DNA of 64,000 nt. It comes from JAICYJ01 sp035695105 (GTDB lineage: Bacteria > Actinomycetota > Thermoleophilia > Gaiellales > JAICJC01). A program made the position numbers and the translations under genes. Under the pieces are notes generated by a model. It did no database searches. It saw nothing but the letters and a program-made list of their open reading frames with translations, and was not told the origin of the DNA. The stretch is from the NCBI GenBank assembly GCA_035695105.1, contig DASSEV010000020.1, positions 124,001-188,000 of the forward strand, given 5' to 3'. This document shows positions 8,391 to 16,833 of the stretch, one piece after another. Positions within the stretch are counted from its first letter, which is position 1, and each line of letters begins with the position of its first letter.

Positions 8391-8888
8391 CTAGCCCTCC
8401 GACTCGGCGGCAAGCTCGGCGACGAGCCGGTCGAGCTCGGGCACCTCGGCGCGCAGGCTTGGGAGGTTGACCACGATCCCCTCCTGCGTCGTTCGGGCGA
8501 GCACCACGATCGTCTCCTCGTCCGGCGAAGGGTTCTCCTCTCGGTGGGGGACGAAGGGTGGGACGTAGACGTAGTCGCCGGGGCCGGTCTCGATGCGGCG
8601 CTCCGTCCCGTCCTCGAGGAACACGAACACGGGGTGGCCCGAGACGACGTAGATGCCGGTCTCGGCCTCACCGTGGTGGTGGTCGCCGGACACCATGCCG
8701 GGCGCGACGATGGCCTTTCCCATCCACAGCTTCCGCGAGCCGTGCCGCTTGCCGGAGATTGCCTCGTACCGCCGCATGCCCGGCGTCTGCGCCGTGTCCT
8801 CGCTCAGCTCGTGGCCGGCCGTGTGGTGCAGCTGCCTGTGCCATGCGGCGTTACCGGCTTCGGGACCGGGGCGCTCGTGATTGGTCAC
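8391..8888 (-). CDS. Cupin-domain protein
   Basis: A 165-residue cupin whose core lies at about residues 65-140. Motif 1 is SGDHHHGEAETGIYVVSGHP, giving a His-rich metal site and a Glu. Motif 2 is GDYVYVPPFVPHREENPS. The C-terminal helix LRAEVPELDRLVAELAAE may dimerise. GTG at 8888 is chosen because the stretch before it has poor coding character; an ATG about 168 bases upstream is possible. The enzyme or sensor role is unknown. It is convergent with the small gene ending at 8365. Confidence 0.75.
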   Translation of the reverse strand: MTNHERPGPEAGNAAWHRQLHHTAGHELSEDTAQTPGMRRYEAISGKRHGSRKLWMGKAIVAPGMVSGDHHHGEAETGIYVVSGHPVFVFLEDGTERRIETGPGDYVYVPPFVPHREENPSPDEETIVVLARTTQEGIVVNLPSLRAEVPELDRLVAELAAESEG

Positions 8889-9157
8889 GTGGTCAGGATA
8901 GACGCGAAATGTTCGTTCTAACGGAAGGCGCCTGGGCCGAACTGCTAGAGTCGAGCGTGTCCGAAGGGGACGCCTGCCGCTTGGTGGCATACCGAGTTCG
9001 GCTTCCACGCAGCCCGCCGCCCTCAGCACGTCCGGCGCCCTTGGCGCGCCGCTCACGAGAGGAATGCGATGGATGCTCGATCCCCCGCCTCACGGCGGCG
9101 CGGCACGTGGCTCACCGGCGTGTGTGCCGACGCACGTACGACAGCGGTGACGCTCTG

Positions 9158-9436
9158 ATGGCGCGGCGCCGCCCGCGCGTCAGTGGCGCACACTTCGAGC
9201 CGCGGCGTGCCTCCCCGACGCCGGGGGCAACCTCGTCCCAGGCCGCCACCGGCCTCAGCAGCTATGACGCTCGGATGCTGGCCGAGCGCATCTCGAGCAC
9301 CCAGGAACGCTTTCGCGTCGGCGCCATACGGCTGCTGGCATCGGGCTCATGCGGGGTGGTCGTGATCGACAGCCACACCGGCCAGGAACATGTCATCGAC
9401 GAAGCGCGTCGCTGGCAGACCCTGCAGGCCAGTTGA
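9158..9436 (+). CDS. Small hypothetical protein
   Basis: A 92-residue protein with an unstructured arginine-rich N terminus and an ordered C-terminal half: AERISSTQERFRVGAIRLLASGSCGVVVIDSHTGQEHVID reads like a small alpha-beta unit. It follows GGTGA at short spacing. No family is recognised. The reading frame stays open far upstream, so the start is uncertain. It lies 36 bases before the small zinc-ribbon gene and may be co-transcribed with it. Confidence 0.4.
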   Translation: MARRRPRVSGAHFEPRRASPTPGATSSQAATGLSSYDARMLAERISSTQERFRVGAIRLLASGSCGVVVIDSHTGQEHVIDEARRWQTLQAS

Positions 9437-9472
9437 TCATCGCCTGCCTCGAGCTGCAGAGGGACTGCGGTC

Positions 9473-9700
9473 ATGAGCAGTAGACCCGGGGGGCCGCGCC
9501 AGCAGATGGGCCGCAGAGGTCAGCCCCGGCCATGCGAACTGTGTTACCGGCCGCTGCAGGACGGCGAGGAACGCCACTGCGCCTCCTGCCGGGGGAGGAT
9601 GGCTTCGAGACCGCGACCGCCGCAGCGGGCCCATGCCGGCGAGGCCGACCGGAGTGATGCCGGCGAGCCACCTCCTGCTGGAGGCGGCCTGCATACGTGA
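9473..9700 (+). CDS. Small zinc-ribbon-like protein
   Basis: A 75-residue protein with two CxxC knuckles, CELC at about 21-24 and CASC at about 36-39, separated by 11 residues (YRPLQDGEERH). This spacing fits a single zinc ribbon. Both ends are basic and glycine/proline-rich, so the protein is probably a small nucleic-acid- or protein-binding adaptor (inference). It is ended by the hairpin at 9716. The stretch after the zinc knuckles is low in complexity, and the true stop could be a decayed tail. Confidence 0.5.
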   Translation: MSSRPGGPRQQMGRRGQPRPCELCYRPLQDGEERHCASCRGRMASRPRPPQRAHAGEADRSDAGEPPPAGGGLHT

Positions 9701-9715
9701 GCTTCGGGGGTATGA

Positions 9716-9749
9716 GCCGGCGGCAGGGGGTTGGTTCCCTGCCGCCGGC
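9716..9749. terminator. Bidirectional hairpin terminator
   Basis: A perfect 13-bp stem (GCCGGCGGCAGGG and its complement) with an 8-base loop lies between the convergent genes ending at 9700 and 9764. Confidence 0.8.
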
Positions 9750-9763
9750 CCATGCCTGCCGGC

Positions 9764-10093
9764 TTACTGGCGTGCCGCGATCTCAGCCTCTTCGTCGGCC
9801 ACTGCGATCGCGAAGCCGAGCGCGCGGGCGACGTTCCCCGCGGCTGAGGCCACGCGCGCTGTCCCGACGATCGGTGCCACCGCTGCAAACAGGCCCTGCA
9901 GATCTTCGACGCTGACGTCGAAGTCCTTGGCCGCGCCGATGTTCGTCATGTAGGAGATCGGCGGTGCATCCACCGCGATCAGTGCGGCGATCCGCGCCAT
10001 CATGAACGAACGTGGATCCAGCTCGCAGTACTCGGCTGAATCCTCGGTCATCTTCGCCAGCAACTCGAGCACCGGCGTGTCTGTCTCGGGCAT
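9764..10093 (-). CDS. Carboxymuconolactone decarboxylase-like protein
   Basis: A 109-residue all-helical protein of the CMD/AhpD-like superfamily. DPRSFMMARIAALIAVDAPP followed by VEDLQGLFAAVAPIVGTARVASA matches the typical CMD helix pair. The CxxC redox centre of AhpD is absent, and the only cysteine (YCELD) is outside it, so peroxidase activity is unlikely. GAGGAGG precedes the ATG at 10093 and settles the start over longer alternatives. Its neighbour on the same strand is the DevS-like kinase, 177 bases upstream. Confidence 0.75.
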   Translation of the reverse strand: MPETDTPVLELLAKMTEDSAEYCELDPRSFMMARIAALIAVDAPPISYMTNIGAAKDFDVSVEDLQGLFAAVAPIVGTARVASAAGNVARALGFAIAVADEEAEIAARQ

Positions 10094-10270
10094 CTGATAC
10101 CTCCTCGGTCGGTTGGTTCGATCCTCGCCGAGAGGTGGCCGCGCCGCATCGGAGCGCGCGCCGATGCGGATCCGTAATTTTCGCAGCTCAGCAGACCGTT
10201 CCCGACGTTGCTCTAGGCGTCCTCGAGGAAGGCCGTCTGCCGGCCGCACGAGGGCCGTGAGCCGGCATCG

Positions 10271-12046
10271 CTATCTCCGTCGCACCGCGGGAAACGTCAT
10301 CTCCACCTGGGTACCCCTGCCCGGGCCCGAGGTCACCGTGAGCCTCCCTGAGAGCAGCTCGGCGCGCTCCCGCATACCGACCAAGCCAAAGCCGTCGGTG
10401 CGGTCGCGCGGGTCGAAGCCGCATCCATCGTCGGTGATGCGGACGTACACCGTCTCGTCGTCCTCCCGTACGTCGATCCGAACGAGATCGGCGTCCCCGT
10501 GCCGGCGCGCGTTGGTGAGGGCCTCCTGGATGACCCGGTACATCGCATTCTCGAGGTCTCCGTCGAGCCGCTCGGGCTGGCGTCCCTGTTCATAGGCCAG
10601 ATCGACGCTGAGCTCGATGGTGACCTCGTCCCGGGCCACGCGGTCGACCAACGCCCGGATCGCCTGCTCGGCTCCGACCTCGTCGAGTGCCGCCGGCCGA
10701 AGCTCGCTGATCAACCCCCGCAGCGTCATGATGTCCGCGTCGGTCTGGTCTCGGACCTCCCGCAGCGCCCGTGGGATCTCCGTGTCGTCCTCGGGCGCCC
10801 AGTCACCGCTCGCGAGGATCGCTCCCAGCCTCAGCCGGATCGAGGCAAGCCCCTGAAGCGTCTCGTCATGGAGCTCTCGCGCCCACCATGCGCGTTCGTG
10901 CTCTGCGGCTGCGATCCGCTGGCGGAGGTGTTCCGACACGACCGCCTGCGCGGTTGCCAGCGCCGCCGCCGCGCTCGACGCGAAGGCCTCGAGCAGTCGC
11001 TCCTCCTTGGCGGTGTAGCGGGTGGGCGAATCGAGGTGATCGAGGGCGAGCATCGCCCCGTAGGGCCGGCCTCGGAAGACGAGCGGCACGACCAGCCCCG
11101 ATCCCACCTCGAACCCCACCTGCCCCAGCCCGCGCTGCTCGAACCGTGCTCGGTTCTCCGGACTTTCCAACCGCTGCGTCCTGTCCTGCTCGATCGCGAC
11201 GCTGGCGACGGTTCCCTGCAGCGGGACTCGACGGCCGATGATGTCGGGAAGCAGCTCGCCCGCGGCCGCGGTCACGACCAGGTCAGTGCCGTCGAGCGTC
11301 TCCATGACCACCGTTCGGGCGCCGACCAGCGCTCGGCCGCGCTTGGCGATCAGCTGGAGCAGTGTCTCCGGGTCGGTCTCGGTCCCGAGTGCGCGACTGA
11401 TCTGTTGGCTTGCGTCGAGCCGCTCGATCGACTGATGGAGCTCTGCACGCTGTGACTCCGCTGCCGCGAATCGCTGGGCGTGATTGATCGCCGCCCCTGC
11501 GAACGCGGCGAGCGTGACGAGTGCGTCCTCGTCCTGCTCGTCGAAGGCGCCCGTCTCCTTGTCGGCGAGGTAGATGTTGCCGTAGAGGCGCTCCCGGATC
11601 ATGATCGGCACACCCAGGAAGGTCGTCATCTGCGGGTGCCCCGCCGGAAATCCGTACGACCGCGGGTGCTGCCGGATGTCGAGCAGGCGCAGGGGCGCCG
11701 GGTGCTGGATCAGCTCGCCGAGCACGCCCTGTCCGGTGGGGAATGCGCCGATCGACCGCCGGGTCTGCTCGTCGATGCCGATCGTCAGGAAGCGCTCGAG
11801 CTGGTCGCCGGCCTCGTTGAGGATGCCCACCGCTCCATAGCGTGCGCCGGTCAGACGACGGGCGGACTCCAGGACGTGAGAGAGGATCGCGTCCACGTCG
11901 AGATCGGAGACGACGTCGAGCCCGACGTCGAGCAGCGTACGGGCGAACGCCTCCGCGCCACCATCACCAGCACGGGGGCCGGCTTGACTCTCAGCGTGCC
12001 CACCCCCGCCCCGGGCCGGATCCTTCCCTGAAGCCGGCGTCGTCAT
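10271..12046 (-). CDS. GAF-GAF sensor histidine kinase, DevS/DosS-like
   Basis: A 591-residue cytosolic kinase. GAF domain 1 covers about residues 40-185 and has the DevS signature RYGAVGILNEAGDQLERF followed by GIDEQTRRSIG and FLGVPIMIRERLYGNIYL. GAF 2 covers 215-365. A HisKA_3 domain places the phospho-acceptor at His393 in ARELHDETLQG, and the HATPase domain has AMYRVIQEALTNARRHG and DGCGFDP. Mycobacterial homologues bind haem in GAF 1 to sense oxygen, NO or CO; whether this one does is untested. No LuxR-type response regulator is encoded beside it; only a degenerate receiver follows. GAGGTGA supports ATG at 12046. Confidence 0.9.
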   Translation of the reverse strand: MTTPASGKDPARGGGGHAESQAGPRAGDGGAEAFARTLLDVGLDVVSDLDVDAILSHVLESARRLTGARYGAVGILNEAGDQLERFLTIGIDEQTRRSIGAFPTGQGVLGELIQHPAPLRLLDIRQHPRSYGFPAGHPQMTTFLGVPIMIRERLYGNIYLADKETGAFDEQDEDALVTLAAFAGAAINHAQRFAAAESQRAELHQSIERLDASQQISRALGTETDPETLLQLIAKRGRALVGARTVVMETLDGTDLVVTAAAGELLPDIIGRRVPLQGTVASVAIEQDRTQRLESPENRARFEQRGLGQVGFEVGSGLVVPLVFRGRPYGAMLALDHLDSPTRYTAKEERLLEAFASSAAAALATAQAVVSEHLRQRIAAAEHERAWWARELHDETLQGLASIRLRLGAILASGDWAPEDDTEIPRALREVRDQTDADIMTLRGLISELRPAALDEVGAEQAIRALVDRVARDEVTIELSVDLAYEQGRQPERLDGDLENAMYRVIQEALTNARRHGDADLVRIDVREDDETVYVRITDDGCGFDPRDRTDGFGLVGMRERAELLSGRLTVTSGPGRGTQVEMTFPAVRRR

Positions 12047-12166
12047 CCGGCTCACCTCGCAGTCGCTCACGTCCTCGATCTTGAAGACGGGTGGATCGTA
12101 CCGCACGTGCTGATGCGAAGGTCAACGCTCCTCCAACCGCGTGCGGTTGCAGATATCAACGCTGGA

Positions 12167-12568
12167 TCAGACGTCTGCGCCGCGGACGACGCTCGAGATG
12201 TCGTCGATCTCGCCGTTACGTCGAACGTAGCCATCGAGCCTGCAGGCGTCCACCAGGCGTCGGAGCGCTGATTCGTCCACTCCGATCGCGACGACCCGTG
12301 CGCCCGGATGGGCGGATCTGACGAGTCCTGGCAGGGTGGCATGCTCGCGGAGAACGCGCGACCCGAGGATCACCGCGAGCTCCCCCGTTGCAAGCCTGCT
12401 CAGCTCGAGGAGAAGCTGCGCCGGATCTCCGGTCGTCGCCGCGACGTGGAGGCGCGGGTCGTTGGAGAGTGCCGCCGCCAGGGCGTGACGGTCGAACTCG
12501 CGGCTGTCGCAGATCGCCACCTCGAGGCGTGTGGATCCGTTCAGCGTGCTTGGTCCAGCTGGGCTCAC
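12167..12568 (-). CDS. Degenerate receiver-domain protein without output domain
   Basis: A 133-residue protein with the alternating pattern of a response-regulator receiver: EVAICDSREFDRHALAAAL at strand/helix 1, then ATTGDPAQLLLELSR, ELAVILGSRVL, ARVVAIGVDES and a final DGYVRRNGEID. The phospho-acceptor Asp expected after strand 3 is replaced (VILGS). The Lys of strand 5 is also not recognisable. There is no HTH. It lies 120 bases upstream of the DevS-like kinase in the same direction, so it may be a phosphorylation-independent partner of that kinase. Confidence 0.55.
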   Translation of the reverse strand: MSPAGPSTLNGSTRLEVAICDSREFDRHALAAALSNDPRLHVAATTGDPAQLLLELSRLATGELAVILGSRVLREHATLPGLVRSAHPGARVVAIGVDESALRRLVDACRLDGYVRRNGEIDDISSVVRGADV

Positions 12569-12790
12569 GGTCCGAGCCTAGGGACCGGCCGGGCGGGCGC
12601 CATCGGGGGCAATGCCTATAGCAGGTTCGGGATGCCCGAATACCGCAGCCCGTGGTCAACGCGGCAGGGAGGTGGCGAGCGCGGGGCGACGGTTCGTGGA
12701 ATCCCGCGGAATCAATCCGTTCCGACCCGCATGGCATGACGAACCGGATCGCCGATGCTGGATCTGTCGACACACGACGGAGGTGCAGTC

Positions 12791-13051
12791 ATGAAACGCA
12801 AGCAAGCGGTGGTTTCCGGAACGGTCATCTCGGTTCATCCGCACCGGGTCGGCGCGCAACGGCAGCTCGCCCAGGTGCTCGAGGTGCTCGGCGGGGAGGG
12901 CCATCGGCGGTACCGGGTGCGATGGGAAGATGGGCACGAATCGATCTTCTTCCCCGGCGAGGATGCGGTGATCGAGCCGGTGAGCATCTCCGCTCCTGCC
13001 GGCGGGTCAGAGAGGCGGCGTGGTCGACAACGCCATGTGGTCGGGTCGTGA
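12791..13051 (+). CDS. DUF1918-domain protein
   Basis: An 86-residue protein with the small SH3-like DUF1918 fold common in actinobacteria: VSGTVISVHPHRVGAQRQLAQVLEVLGGEGHRRYRVRWEDGHESIFFPGEDAVIE, with the usual YxVRWxDGHE core. Function unknown. GGAGGT before ATG at 12791 fixes the start. Actinobacterial DUF1918 genes often lie near stress and redox genes, as here between the DevS-like kinase and a P-type ATPase, but no role can be deduced. Confidence 0.8.
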   Translation: MKRKQAVVSGTVISVHPHRVGAQRQLAQVLEVLGGEGHRRYRVRWEDGHESIFFPGEDAVIEPVSISAPAGGSERRRGRQRHVVGS

Positions 13052-13058
13052 GCGTGAT

Positions 13059-15914
13059 CTATCGCCGGCGGCGACGCCATGCGCGACGAGCCTCATCCGC
13101 GCCCCAGACGGGGATCGGGAAGAGCAGCGCAAGGCAGAGGGCCCAGGCCGGTGGTGCAGACATTCCGAAGAGGGAAGCAAGGGCCGGCACGTAGAGCAGC
13201 GCGGCCGTGAACGCCAGCTCGAACGCGATGCCCCAGAGGAGCAACCGGTTGCTGAATACGCCCACCGCTCGTAGGGACGATCTGTCGGTGCGGGCGGCGA
13301 AGGCCACTCCCACCTGGCACATGACGATGCCGAAGAACGTCATCGTGGTTGCCTGTCGGTAGGCCTCGTGAAGATGTGAGCCCGCGGCGACCGAGTCGCC
13401 GGGCGACCAGCCTGCGCGGAGGAGGACGGCGAAGTACCCGAGGCAGACCATCGCTGCCGAGACCCCACCGAGCAGCACCCACGCCCGCATCAGCAGGCTG
13501 CGCCGGATGACCCCCTCCGCCCGGGGTCGGGGTGGCCTGTCCATTGCTCCCGGCTCGGCGGGCTCACGGCCGAGGGCGAGCGCGGGGAGGGTCTCGGTTC
13601 CGAGGTCGATCGCCAGGATCTGCAGGACGGTCAGCGGCAGCGGGATCAAACCTCCGCCAAGCGCAAAGAGGAGGATCGGGATGACCTCGGGAGTGGCGTG
13701 CGCGAACACGTACAGGATGAACTTGCGGACGTTGTCATAGACCCGGCGGCCCTCCTCGACCGCAGTGACGATGTCGCTGAAGTCGTCGTCGGTGAGCACC
13801 ATGGTGGCCGCCTCCCGGGCGACGTCCGTCCCGGATGCACCCATTGCGACACCGATGTCCGCCTGGCGCAGGGCGGGAGCGTCGTTGACTCCGTCGCCCG
13901 TCATGGATACGACGTGGCCGCGCTGCTGAAGCGCCTGGGTGATGCGCAGCTTGGCGTCGGGCGAGGTGCGCGCGAAGACGACCTCGTCATCGGTGGCGAG
14001 TGCGGCGCTGAGCTCGAGGTCGGTCATGGCCGCAAGATCCGCTCCGGTGATGATTCGCGGTGTTGCTCGTGCGATGCCGACCTGCTGTGCGATGGCAGCG
14101 CCGGTGAGGCCGTGATCACCGGTGACCATGATGACCCGGATGCCGGCGTGATGGCATCGGTCGACCGCCTCGGCCACCTCCGGACGGGCTGGGTCGCGCA
14201 TGCCAACGAGTCCCAGAAGCCGGAGATCGCGTTCCGCTTCCCCCCGATCGCTCGGCACCTCATCCATCTCGCGGTCGGCGATCGCGAGCACTCGCAGCCC
14301 GCTCATCGCCATGTCGTTCACCCGCCCGAGGATCGCCGCGCGCCGGGCGGCGTCGAGCGGTCGGCCCGCGCCGGCCATGCGCTCGAGCACCGATCTGCTG
14401 AGCACCTCCTCCGGCGCTCCCTTGACATACAGATGGCAATTGCGGCCGCCGCTGTACACGACGCTCATGAGCCGGACGGTGGGATCGAAGTGGAACAGAT
14501 GCAGGCGGGTCCCGCTCGGTTCCGCGGCGGGCGCGGCCTGGTCTGCGGCAAGGCACAGCGCCACCTCTGTGGGATCACCCAGCCAGGAGCCATCCGCCTG
14601 CCGCTCGGCGGTGGTGCACGCTCGAGCCGCGGACAGCATGCTTGGAAGCAGCAGCGGCGGGGCGAAGGGGCGCGAGGTGACGGGGTCGATCTCACAGCTG
14701 CCCTCAGGCGTCCACGCGTTCACGGCGCGCATCTTGTTCAGCGTGAGCGTTCCCGTCTTGTCGGTGCAGATGACGGTTGCGGATCCGAGCGTCTCAACCG
14801 CGCTCAGTCGTTTCACGAGCGCTCCGCGCCGGGCGAGTGCGCGAACGCCGGTCGCGAGAGCCAGTGTGATGGTGGGGAGCAGGCCCTCGGGCACATTTGC
14901 GACGAGCAGGGCGATCGCAAACATGCCCGCCTGCTGCAGGCTCAGGCCCGCAAGCAGACCCACGGGCAGGAACGCCAGACCGAATGCGACGGCGACGAGC
15001 GCGATGATCCATGCGACGCGGGTGATCTGGTCCTCGAGCGGGCTGTGGTCGCGTCCGACCCGCTGCGAGAGGGCCGCGATGCGGCCGAGCTCCGTGGCCA
15101 TTCCCGTCGCGAACACCACCGCGCGGGCTTCGCCGCCGGTGCAGGAGCTTCCGCTGAACAGCACGTCCGCGCTGTCCAGAAGTGAGCCGGCTGCAGCGCC
15201 GTCAGCGCTTCGCAGGACGGGCAGCGATTCCCCTGTGATCGTCGAAAGGTCGACCTCGACAGCCCCGTCGATCAGCCGGGCGTCGGCTGAGATCCGGTCG
15301 CCCTCCTCGATCAGAACGACGTCGCCCGGCACCAGCGTGCTCGCAGGAACTGACCGCGTCCGCCCTGCCCGGACGACGGTCTGCCGGGCCGGTAGGTAGG
15401 CACTCAGCGCCTCGACGGCGCGCTCGGCCTGGCGCTCCTGAAGCAATGCGAAGACGGTGTTGAGCAGGATCACCGCGACGATGACGACGGCCAGCTTGGT
15501 GGTGCCTTGGATCGCCGACAGGGCGGCCGCCATCCAGAGCAGGAGCGCGAGTGGGTGGGTGAGCTGGCGGGTCACCTCGCGGAGCAGGCGTCGCTCCCGT
15601 CGCCGCACCAGCTCGTTCGCGGCGTAGATGCCCAGCCGGCGTTCGGCCTCCGCGTCGCTGAGCCCCATCTCGCCGGTGTCGAGGCCGCGCAGCACATCGA
15701 CGACGGGCAGGCTTGCCCAGGCGAGCGCGTCTCGTCGGCTGGTCGTGGGAGCGGCCGGGCCGCCGGTCGTCCCGGGCGGCGCGGCGCCGCCCGGCTCTGA
15801 ACCCGGGAGCAGAGCGGCCGATCGGTCTCGAGCACTCGTGCGCCGGACTGCCTGGCGCGAAGCGCACGCGGTCGGCATCCGTTGGGCCGGCTGCGTCTCG
15901 TTACCTTCCGGCAT
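13059..15914 (-). CDS. P-type cation-transporting ATPase (P2 type, CtpF/Ca-ATPase-like)
   Basis: A 951-residue pump with all signatures: actuator TGES in STITGESLPV, phosphorylated Asp385 in CTDKTGTLT, hinge TGDGVNDAPALRQADIGVAMG, and cation-binding M4 sequence VPEGLLPTITLA. Membrane helices lie at about 75-115, 260-320 and in a C-terminal bundle from 720. PEGL in M4 and IDLGTETLPALALG in M6 place it in the P2 group (Ca2+, Mn2+ or Na+/H+). The closest functional analogue I can name is mycobacterial CtpF, a DosR-regulated calcium pump. The N-terminal 60 residues are low in complexity, so the start (15914 or 15869) is uncertain. Confidence 0.88.
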   Translation of the reverse strand: MPEGNETQPAQRMPTACASRQAVRRTSARDRSAALLPGSEPGGAAPPGTTGGPAAPTTSRRDALAWASLPVVDVLRGLDTGEMGLSDAEAERRLGIYAANELVRRRERRLLREVTRQLTHPLALLLWMAAALSAIQGTTKLAVVIVAVILLNTVFALLQERQAERAVEALSAYLPARQTVVRAGRTRSVPASTLVPGDVVLIEEGDRISADARLIDGAVEVDLSTITGESLPVLRSADGAAAGSLLDSADVLFSGSSCTGGEARAVVFATGMATELGRIAALSQRVGRDHSPLEDQITRVAWIIALVAVAFGLAFLPVGLLAGLSLQQAGMFAIALLVANVPEGLLPTITLALATGVRALARRGALVKRLSAVETLGSATVICTDKTGTLTLNKMRAVNAWTPEGSCEIDPVTSRPFAPPLLLPSMLSAARACTTAERQADGSWLGDPTEVALCLAADQAAPAAEPSGTRLHLFHFDPTVRLMSVVYSGGRNCHLYVKGAPEEVLSRSVLERMAGAGRPLDAARRAAILGRVNDMAMSGLRVLAIADREMDEVPSDRGEAERDLRLLGLVGMRDPARPEVAEAVDRCHHAGIRVIMVTGDHGLTGAAIAQQVGIARATPRIITGADLAAMTDLELSAALATDDEVVFARTSPDAKLRITQALQQRGHVVSMTGDGVNDAPALRQADIGVAMGASGTDVAREAATMVLTDDDFSDIVTAVEEGRRVYDNVRKFILYVFAHATPEVIPILLFALGGGLIPLPLTVLQILAIDLGTETLPALALGREPAEPGAMDRPPRPRAEGVIRRSLLMRAWVLLGGVSAAMVCLGYFAVLLRAGWSPGDSVAAGSHLHEAYRQATTMTFFGIVMCQVGVAFAARTDRSSLRAVGVFSNRLLLWGIAFELAFTAALLYVPALASLFGMSAPPAWALCLALLFPIPVWGADEARRAWRRRRR

Positions 15915-16095
15915 TGGCCCACGGTGAGGCAGGACGATGGTCGAGCTGCATGGACGCAGCCTCCCCTGGCGACGGGCAGGCTGCATCAGCGTTTCGCCTG
16001 ATCCCGGCCATCGCCTGGAACCGTGCGGGAATCCCGAACGTCGACTTCGGGTGTCTCGGGGTGCAATCGCTGCCCTGCCGATGCAGACTGTCGAT

Positions 16096-16833
16096 ATGCG
16101 ACGCGTTTCCGCGCTCCTGGCCGTCCTCGGGCTGGTGATCCTGGCCGGGGCTGCGACTACGAATGCCGCCGGCACCAGCTACCCGGTGTACGCGCACGCG
16201 CAGGTGCTCGGGGTCGTCGAGCACGCGAACGGAGAGGTGGCCCTGACCTTTGACGACTGCAGCAATGCGAGCGCCTGGCGAGCGATCCTCATCACGCTTC
16301 GCAGGGACAACGTGCACGCCGCGTTCTTCTGCATCGGGGAAGAGGTGCAGAGCCATCCTCGGCTCGCGCGTCGGGTGGTCGCCAACGGGAACATGCTGTG
16401 CAACCACACCTGGTCGCATGCTGATCTGACGGCCTCCAGCACCGCCGGCATCACCAGCCAGATCCGGCGGACGAGAGGTGTCCTGAACCAGGTCGCGCAG
16501 AGTCGCTGCCGCTTCTTCCGCCCGCCGTATGGCAGCTACAACCGTGAGGTTCTGAGGATCGCGGGCAAGCTCGGATACCGCTGGGCCGCGCTGTGGAGCG
16601 TCGATCCACAGGACTGGCAGGAGCCGGGCACGTCAGCGATCGTCGAGCGGGTCATCTCCCACACGCATTCGGGATCGATCGTGCTGCTCCATTGCCTCCC
16701 CGAGACGGCTGCCGCGGTGCCGAAGATCATTCGTTCGCTGCGGCGGCACCACCTGCGGCCGATGAAGCTCTCGACTGTCGTGCGCCGGGGGCGGCCCACA
16801 TCCGGCGGCTGGCCCTCGTACTCCCAGCTCTAG
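16096..16833 (+). CDS. Secreted polysaccharide deacetylase (NodB/CE4 family)
   Basis: A 245-residue exported hydrolase. The signal peptide is MRRVSALLAVLGLVILAGAATTNA. CE4 motifs are complete: LTFDDC (catalytic and metal Asp), HTWSHADL (metal His pair), RFFRPPYGSY (RxxPP), DWQEPG, and LLHCLPET for the last His. It should remove acetyl groups from peptidoglycan or another extracellular glycan. Its stop codon shares CTAG with the stop of the convergent HAD gene, so the two 3' ends overlap by four bases. MQTVD five codons upstream is an alternative start. Confidence 0.88.
   Translation: MRRVSALLAVLGLVILAGAATTNAAGTSYPVYAHAQVLGVVEHANGEVALTFDDCSNASAWRAILITLRRDNVHAAFFCIGEEVQSHPRLARRVVANGNMLCNHTWSHADLTASSTAGITSQIRRTRGVLNQVAQSRCRFFRPPYGSYNREVLRIAGKLGYRWAALWSVDPQDWQEPGTSAIVERVISHTHSGSIVLLHCLPETAAAVPKIIRSLRRHHLRPMKLSTVVRRGRPTSGGWPSYSQL

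Noticed and set aside
10499..11455. Long open frame opposite the DevS-like kinase
   Set aside because: It is a GC-driven shadow: low-complexity Arg/Asp/Leu composition, no motif, and it lies wholly over a well-supported gene.
12626..12640. TTCGGG-ATG-CCCGAA as a possible DosR box
   Set aside because: The outer half-sites resemble the DosR consensus, but the total length is 15 bases instead of 20 and the inner ACT/AGT is missing.
13698..15185. 495-codon plus-strand frame over the P-type ATPase
   Set aside because: It mirrors the ATPase coding frame and has shadow composition; the ATPase shows every family motif.
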